Source of the DNA: VYFG01 sp965204165
GTDB lineage: Bacteria > Pseudomonadota > Gammaproteobacteria > Arenicellales > Poriferihabitantaceae
Direction: 5' to 3'
Length of the DNA: 64,000 nt
Assembly (NCBI GenBank): GCA_965204165.1
Contig: OZ241969.1
Location: forward strand, 3,596,001 to 3,660,000
The number at the start of each line of letters is the position of its first letter. The first letter of the stretch is position 1. The position numbers were made by a program, and so were the translations under genes. The notes under the pieces are model-generated. The model saw nothing but the letters and a program-made list of their open reading frames with translations. It made no database searches and was not told the origin of the DNA. Below, in pieces: positions 60,136 through 64,000 of the stretch.

Positions 60136-63118
60136 GCATCCTCTCCCCTTCCGGGTCGTACATGTGCGGGGAGACGATCTCCACCTCGACTTCGCCCTGC
60201 CGCAACGGGTCCGCGGCGATGGCGGTCTTCCCCGTCCAGGCCTCGTGACCGCCGGCAATGAACCCGATCCCGATCCAGTGGCCGTTGGCGGGCGAGTGGG
60301 TCACCCCGGTCACCCAGCCCTCTCCGAGGCCGGATACCTTGCCGGGTTCGCAGAGGATGGCCCCGGCCTTGAAGGTCTGGCTGCGTTCCTTCGGCAGGAT
60401 GCCCACCAGGCGGGGCCGGTCCGGCCGCTGCATCTCGGGCCGCTTCCTGAGGGCGCTGCCGATATAGGACTTCCTGTCAGAGGCCATGCGTCCGAGGCCG
60501 GCATCTTCGATCGTCACCCGGCCGTCCAGCTCGGCACCGGTGACATGACCCTTCTCGATGCGCATGCCCCCCAGTGCCTCGAGGCCGTAGAGGCAGCCAT
60601 CCACCTGCCGGGTCTCCGCCCACAGCAGTTCCATCATCGCCGGACCATGGTCCGAGGGCACGTAGGCCTCATAGGCCAGTTCGCCGGAAAAACTGATCCG
60701 GGCGATGCGGCAGGGTATCTCCCCTTTCAGCCGGGTCTCGATCACGCCCATGAAAGGCAGGGTCTCGTTCTCCATGCAGGCCGCATCCTCCACGCAGGCG
60801 GCCAGCACCTGCCGGGACTTCGGGCCCGCCACGGCACAGCCCGCCCACTGCTCCGATACCGAGGTCACGTGGACCCTGAGTTCCTGCCACCGGGTCTGCA
60901 GCAGTTCCTCCAGCCAGGTCATGACCTTGGCGGCGTGGGCCGTGGTGGTGGTCATGAAGTATTCGGTGTCCGCCAGGCGCCAGGTGGTGCCGTCGTCCAT
61001 CACGAAGCCGTCGTCCCGGAGCATGATGCCATAGCGCGCCTTGCCGATCGGCAGCTTGGCGAACGGGTTGGTGTAGACGCGGTTGAGGAACTCGGTGGCG
61101 TCCGGGCCCTGCACCGCGATCTTGCCGAGCGACGTGACGTCGCACAGCCCCGCGCTGCGCCGGGTGGTTTCCATTTCCCGGACATAGGCCTGGCTGATTT
61201 CCTCGCCCGGGCGGGCGAAATACCACGGCCGATGCCACAGTCCCGCCATGGTCATGGTCGCACCCTGGCCCAGGTTCCAGTCATGCATCGGGGTCCGCCG
61301 GAGCGGCCGGAAGTGCTCATCCACGCTGCGGCCGCGCAGGGCGCCGATGGACACCGGCGTATAGGGCGGTCGGAACGTGGTGGTGCCCACTTCCGGAATT
61401 TCCTTTCCCAGCGCCTCGGCCATCAGCGCCAGGCCGATGACGTTGCCCATCTTGCCGCCGTCCGTGGCCATGCCGAGCGTGGTATAGCGCTTCAGGTGTT
61501 CCACCGAGACATAGCCCTCGCGGTGGGCCAGGCGCACGTCCCCGGTGGTCACGTCATGCTGCGGATCCACCATGGCCTTGAGCTTTCTCCGGGGGACGCG
61601 CACCTCGTAAAGGGGCATGATCGGCGTGTTCCACCCGCCCGCCGGCGGTACGTCCACGACGGTGACATCCCGCCCGAGCGCCCGGGCGGCGGCACGGCCC
61701 GCGGCCAGCCCGGACTGTTCACAGTCGGGCACCTTCCAGCAGCCGGCGGCGGAACCCGCCATGCGGATGTCCTCGTGGGGGCCCGGGGCCAGGAAACAGG
61801 CGTTTTCCGCATCCCAGACGGGTTTCACGCCGCGGTGGGACATCAGGTTGACCACCGGCGACCAGCCGCCGGATACCAGCAGCAGGTCGCAGGCCTGCCT
61901 GGACCCGGCCTTCCAGCGGCCGCGCGAGGCGGTGGCGGTGGTCACGGACTTGACGCCGTGGCGGCCATTGGCCCGCATGACGGTACAGTTGTTCCGCAGA
62001 CTGACGCCCGCATCGGCGGCGAGTTCGAACAGCTTCCCGGACACCTTGGAGCGGGCGTCCAGCAGGGTGACCTCGGCCCCCGCGCCTGCCATGTCCATGG
62101 CGACGTTGTAGGCGGAATCGTTGTTGGTGGCCACCACCACCTGTTCGCCCGCCAGGATGCCGAACCGGTTGAGGTAGATGCCGGCGGAATCCGCGGTCAT
62201 CACGCCCGGATAGTCGTTGTTGCCGAAGGCGAAGCCGCGCTCGATCGCTCCGGTGGCGAGGATGATCTGCCGCGTGCGCAGCAGATGGAGCCGCTGGCGC
62301 GGCAGGTCCGGATGGGCATCCGGCAGGTGGTCGGTGACCTGTTCCAGGAGGCCCGCGACCCCGTAGTCATACAGGCCGAACGCGGTGGTGCGCAGCAGCA
62401 GGCGCACCCCGGCGCCGGCAAGGTCCCGCACCATGTCCTCGCGCCGGTGCTCCGCCTCGCCGCCGTACTGCCCCAGAAGATCGCCGCCGGGCTCCCAGGC
62501 CTGCTCCACCAGGACCACTTCCAGGCCGGATTCCGCCGCGGCCAGGGCCGCGGACATGCCGGCGATGCCGGAACCCACCACCAGCACGTCGCAGAACCCG
62601 TGCACGTGCTCGTAATGGTCCGGGTCCGGCGCCCGGGACGCCGCGCCCATGCCCGCGGCGCGGCGGATGAACTTCTCGTACCACATCCAGATTCCGGTGC
62701 CGCGCCCCCACTCGAAGGGGGGGATGCCCATGAATGTCTTGTAGTAGAAACCGGCCGCGAAGAACCTGCTGAACAGCCCGTTCACCGCGGCGAGATCATG
62801 GCGCACATCTGGCCAGGCATTCTGTCCGCTCGCCACCAGGCCATCGTACAGTTCCTGGGTGGTCGCCCTGACGTTGGGGTCGCGGCGGTCTCCCGCGCCC
62901 ACGGTGACGATGGCGCCGGACTCCTCGACCCCGGCCGACATGATGCCCCGCGGGCGGTGGTACTTGAAGCTGCGGCCGAGCACCCATTCGTTGTTGGCCA
63001 GGAGTGCGGAAGCCAGGCTGTCGCCGGGGTGGCCGGACAGGGTGCGGTCGTCCCAGCTGAACCGCAATACCCGGTCGCGGTTGATGCGCCCTCCCTGGAT
63101 CAGGCGCTTGGCACTCAT
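60128..63118 (-). CDS. soxA: Sarcosine oxidase alpha subunit
   Basis: The 996-residue SoxA has a ferredoxin-like N-terminal domain (about 20-110: GRSFKYHRPRGIMSAGVEES), a nucleotide-binding domain (VLVVGSGIAGMSAALAAAES, near 175) and a C-terminal GcvT/aminomethyltransferase-like domain (about 610-996) that passes the one-carbon unit to tetrahydrofolate. It works with SoxB, SoxD and SoxG to oxidise sarcosine to glycine, with formation of 5,10-methylene-THF and H2O2. Length matches the family (about 965-1000). Its start overlaps soxD by 4 bases. Confidence 0.95.
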   Translation of the reverse strand: MSAKRLIQGGRINRDRVLRFSWDDRTLSGHPGDSLASALLANNEWVLGRSFKYHRPRGIMSAGVEESGAIVTVGAGDRRDPNVRATTQELYDGLVASGQNAWPDVRHDLAAVNGLFSRFFAAGFYYKTFMGIPPFEWGRGTGIWMWYEKFIRRAAGMGAASRAPDPDHYEHVHGFCDVLVVGSGIAGMSAALAAAESGLEVVLVEQAWEPGGDLLGQYGGEAEHRREDMVRDLAGAGVRLLLRTTAFGLYDYGVAGLLEQVTDHLPDAHPDLPRQRLHLLRTRQIILATGAIERGFAFGNNDYPGVMTADSAGIYLNRFGILAGEQVVVATNNDSAYNVAMDMAGAGAEVTLLDARSKVSGKLFELAADAGVSLRNNCTVMRANGRHGVKSVTTATASRGRWKAGSRQACDLLLVSGGWSPVVNLMSHRGVKPVWDAENACFLAPGPHEDIRMAGSAAGCWKVPDCEQSGLAAGRAAARALGRDVTVVDVPPAGGWNTPIMPLYEVRVPRRKLKAMVDPQHDVTTGDVRLAHREGYVSVEHLKRYTTLGMATDGGKMGNVIGLALMAEALGKEIPEVGTTTFRPPYTPVSIGALRGRSVDEHFRPLRRTPMHDWNLGQGATMTMAGLWHRPWYFARPGEEISQAYVREMETTRRSAGLCDVTSLGKIAVQGPDATEFLNRVYTNPFAKLPIGKARYGIMLRDDGFVMDDGTTWRLADTEYFMTTTTAHAAKVMTWLEELLQTRWQELRVHVTSVSEQWAGCAVAGPKSRQVLAACVEDAACMENETLPFMGVIETRLKGEIPCRIARISFSGELAYEAYVPSDHGPAMMELLWAETRQVDGCLYGLEALGGMRIEKGHVTGAELDGRVTIEDAGLGRMASDRKSYIGSALRKRPEMQRPDRPRLVGILPKERSQTFKAGAILCEPGKVSGLGEGWVTGVTHSPANGHWIGIGFIAGGHEAWTGKTAIAADPLRQGEVEVEIVSPHMYDPEGERMHG

Positions 63119-63411
63119 CCGGATTCCTCCTCCGGCATGCCAAGGGCCTTGGCCATGCCGGCATGCGCCGGGCGCACCGAGCGGATTTCATGGGTCGTCG
63201 TGTCGCGCTCCACCACCAGCCACATGCGGCAGCCGTTGACGTGGTGCCAGGTCTCGGACTGCATGCCCCGGATGTTCTCCCGGAGGAACACCGCTTCGTG
63301 CCATTCCTCGGCGGTCGCGTCCAGTGGCGGATACTCCACCGACGCATCGCCCCCGTAGGTGAATTCGCTGTGATCGCGTATGCCGCAGAAGGGACAGGGG
63401 ATCCGGATCAT
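63115..63411 (-). CDS. soxD: Sarcosine oxidase delta subunit
   Basis: The 98-residue delta subunit binds zinc through Cys6 and Cys9 (PCPFCGIRD) and His/Cys in WHHVNGCRMW (near 55-61). It is a small structural subunit of the heterotetramer. It lies between soxB and soxA in the standard order soxBDAG. The overlap with soxA (ATGA) implies coupling. Confidence 0.92.
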   Translation of the reverse strand: MIRIPCPFCGIRDHSEFTYGGDASVEYPPLDATAEEWHEAVFLRENIRGMQSETWHHVNGCRMWLVVERDTTTHEIRSVRPAHAGMAKALGMPEEESG

Positions 63412-63423
63412 GCCGTCAACTTA

Positions 63424-64000
63424 CTAGCCGTGGAGTTTGGGGTCGGGGCCTGCACCCCGTTCATCGATGTTGACCCCCCGCTCGAAACGCTGCAGGTCGA
63501 AATGCCGGATCACCGGGTCCGGCCTGCCGTTGGCAATGAGGTCGGCGAAGAACCAGCCCGAGGCGGGGCTGGCCTTGAAGCCGCCGTAGTTCCATCCCGC
63601 GTTGAGATACAGGTTCTCGAGAGGGGTCCTGCAGATGAACGGCGATCCGTCCATGGACATGTCCATGACGCCGGCCCAGTGGCGCAGCAGCCGCACCCGG
63701 CCAAGGCAGGGCAGGATCGAGGTGGCGCATTCCGACACGTCCTGGACGATGGGCAGGTTGCCCCGCTGGGCGTAGGACTTGTACCAGTCGAGATCTCCGC
63801 CGAACACCATGCCGCCCTTGTCGGACTGGGAAATATAGAAATGGGCGCCGCCCACGCCGAACACCACCACATGGTCCAGCAGCGGCTTCAGCGGCTCGGA
63901 AACGAAGGCCTGGAGCTTGTGGGTCTCGATGGGCAGCCTGCCGAGGTCCGCCATCCGCCACAGGCGGGAGGTGTTCCCCGCCACGGCGAGCCCGATCTTG
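63424..64000 (-). CDS. soxB: Sarcosine oxidase beta subunit, C-terminal part
   Basis: The frame is open to the window end; about 191 residues of the C-terminal half are visible. FYISQSDKGGMVFGGDLDWY and HWAGVMDMSMDGSPFI, then NAGWNYGGFKASPASGW, are typical of SoxB, the flavin subunit that oxidises sarcosine with covalent FMN and FAD. The N-terminal FAD motif lies outside. It is the first gene of the soxBDAG operon. Confidence 0.92.
   Translation of the reverse strand, partial: KIGLAVAGNTSRLWRMADLGRLPIETHKLQAFVSEPLKPLLDHVVVFGVGGAHFYISQSDKGGMVFGGDLDWYKSYAQRGNLPIVQDVSECATSILPCLGRVRLLRHWAGVMDMSMDGSPFICRTPLENLYLNAGWNYGGFKASPASGWFFADLIANGRPDPVIRHFDLQRFERGVNIDERGAGPDPKLHG

Noticed and set aside
60134..63358. 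1074-codon open frame on the plus strand opposite soxA
   Set aside because: The minus strand encodes a full SoxA with clear motifs; the plus frame is His/Gly/Pro-rich with no family pattern, a typical GC-rich shadow.

Overview
The window looks like chromosome from a GC-rich proteobacterium, most likely a marine or host-associated gammaproteobacterium. The reasons are the gammaproteobacterial-type exonuclease I (SbcB), the heterotetrameric sarcosine oxidase, the sulfoacetate genes, the PotABCD and TctABC transporters and the dense, high-GC coding. This assignment is inferred from gene content only. No rRNA, tRNA or CRISPR array was seen.

Region 1 (1-7.6 kb) is an accessory island, visibly AT-richer than the rest. 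It begins with the tail of a HigA-type antitoxin. A four-gene membrane operon follows: a four-helix membrane/coiled-coil protein, a membrane-anchored VWA-like protein, a MotA/ZorA-like channel with a long coiled-coil tail, and a MotB/ZorB-like OmpA protein. A 2.29-kb IS66-type element that also carries a DNA adenine methylase gene has inserted into the end of the first gene. Removing it with one 7-bp target copy restores a GTGA stop/start overlap between genes 1 and 2, so the operon structure is well supported. This is the best candidate for an undescribed system: a proton-driven stator-like assembly without ZorC or ZorD.

Region 2 (7.8-18.7 kb) holds a LysR regulator with a putrescine/spermidine-type ABC transporter. 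A hydroxylase (HpaB-like) and trimethylamine-dehydrogenase-like flavoenzyme pair lies opposite a flavin reductase fused to a LysR effector domain. An AlkB-like oxygenase sits behind a perfect 18-bp palindrome.

Region 3 (18.8-23.6 kb) is a second patchy accessory stretch. It has a frameshifted small gene, an AAA15/OLD-like ATPase with a 68-residue partner, an NAD(P)-binding reductase, and an ISNCY/IS1202-like element flanked by a perfect 17-bp target duplication.

Region 4 (23.6-59.5 kb) is catabolic. It encodes a B12-binding fusion enzyme with an ArgE-like deacetylase, divergent paralogous phosphoribosyltransferases, an amidase, an acetylpolyamine deacetylase-like protein and a class III aminotransferase. 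It continues with a CoA-transferase/thiolase/acetoacetyl-CoA ligase/ferredoxin run, exonuclease I, a tctCBA carboxylate transporter with two flavoenzymes, HupE-like and MBL-fold proteins, TauE facing sauST (sulfoacetate to sulfoacetaldehyde), a quinone reductase, two 2-oxoglutarate oxygenases, an FAH hydrolase and an M20 hydrolase. A deleted MoaD/BNR-repeat remnant lies at 57.0 kb.

Region 5 (59.5-64 kb) is the sarcosine oxidase operon soxBDAG, with soxB running off the end. Overall the window describes a cell that scavenges methylamines, polyamines, sulfonates and carboxylates, with two defence-like accessory patches.
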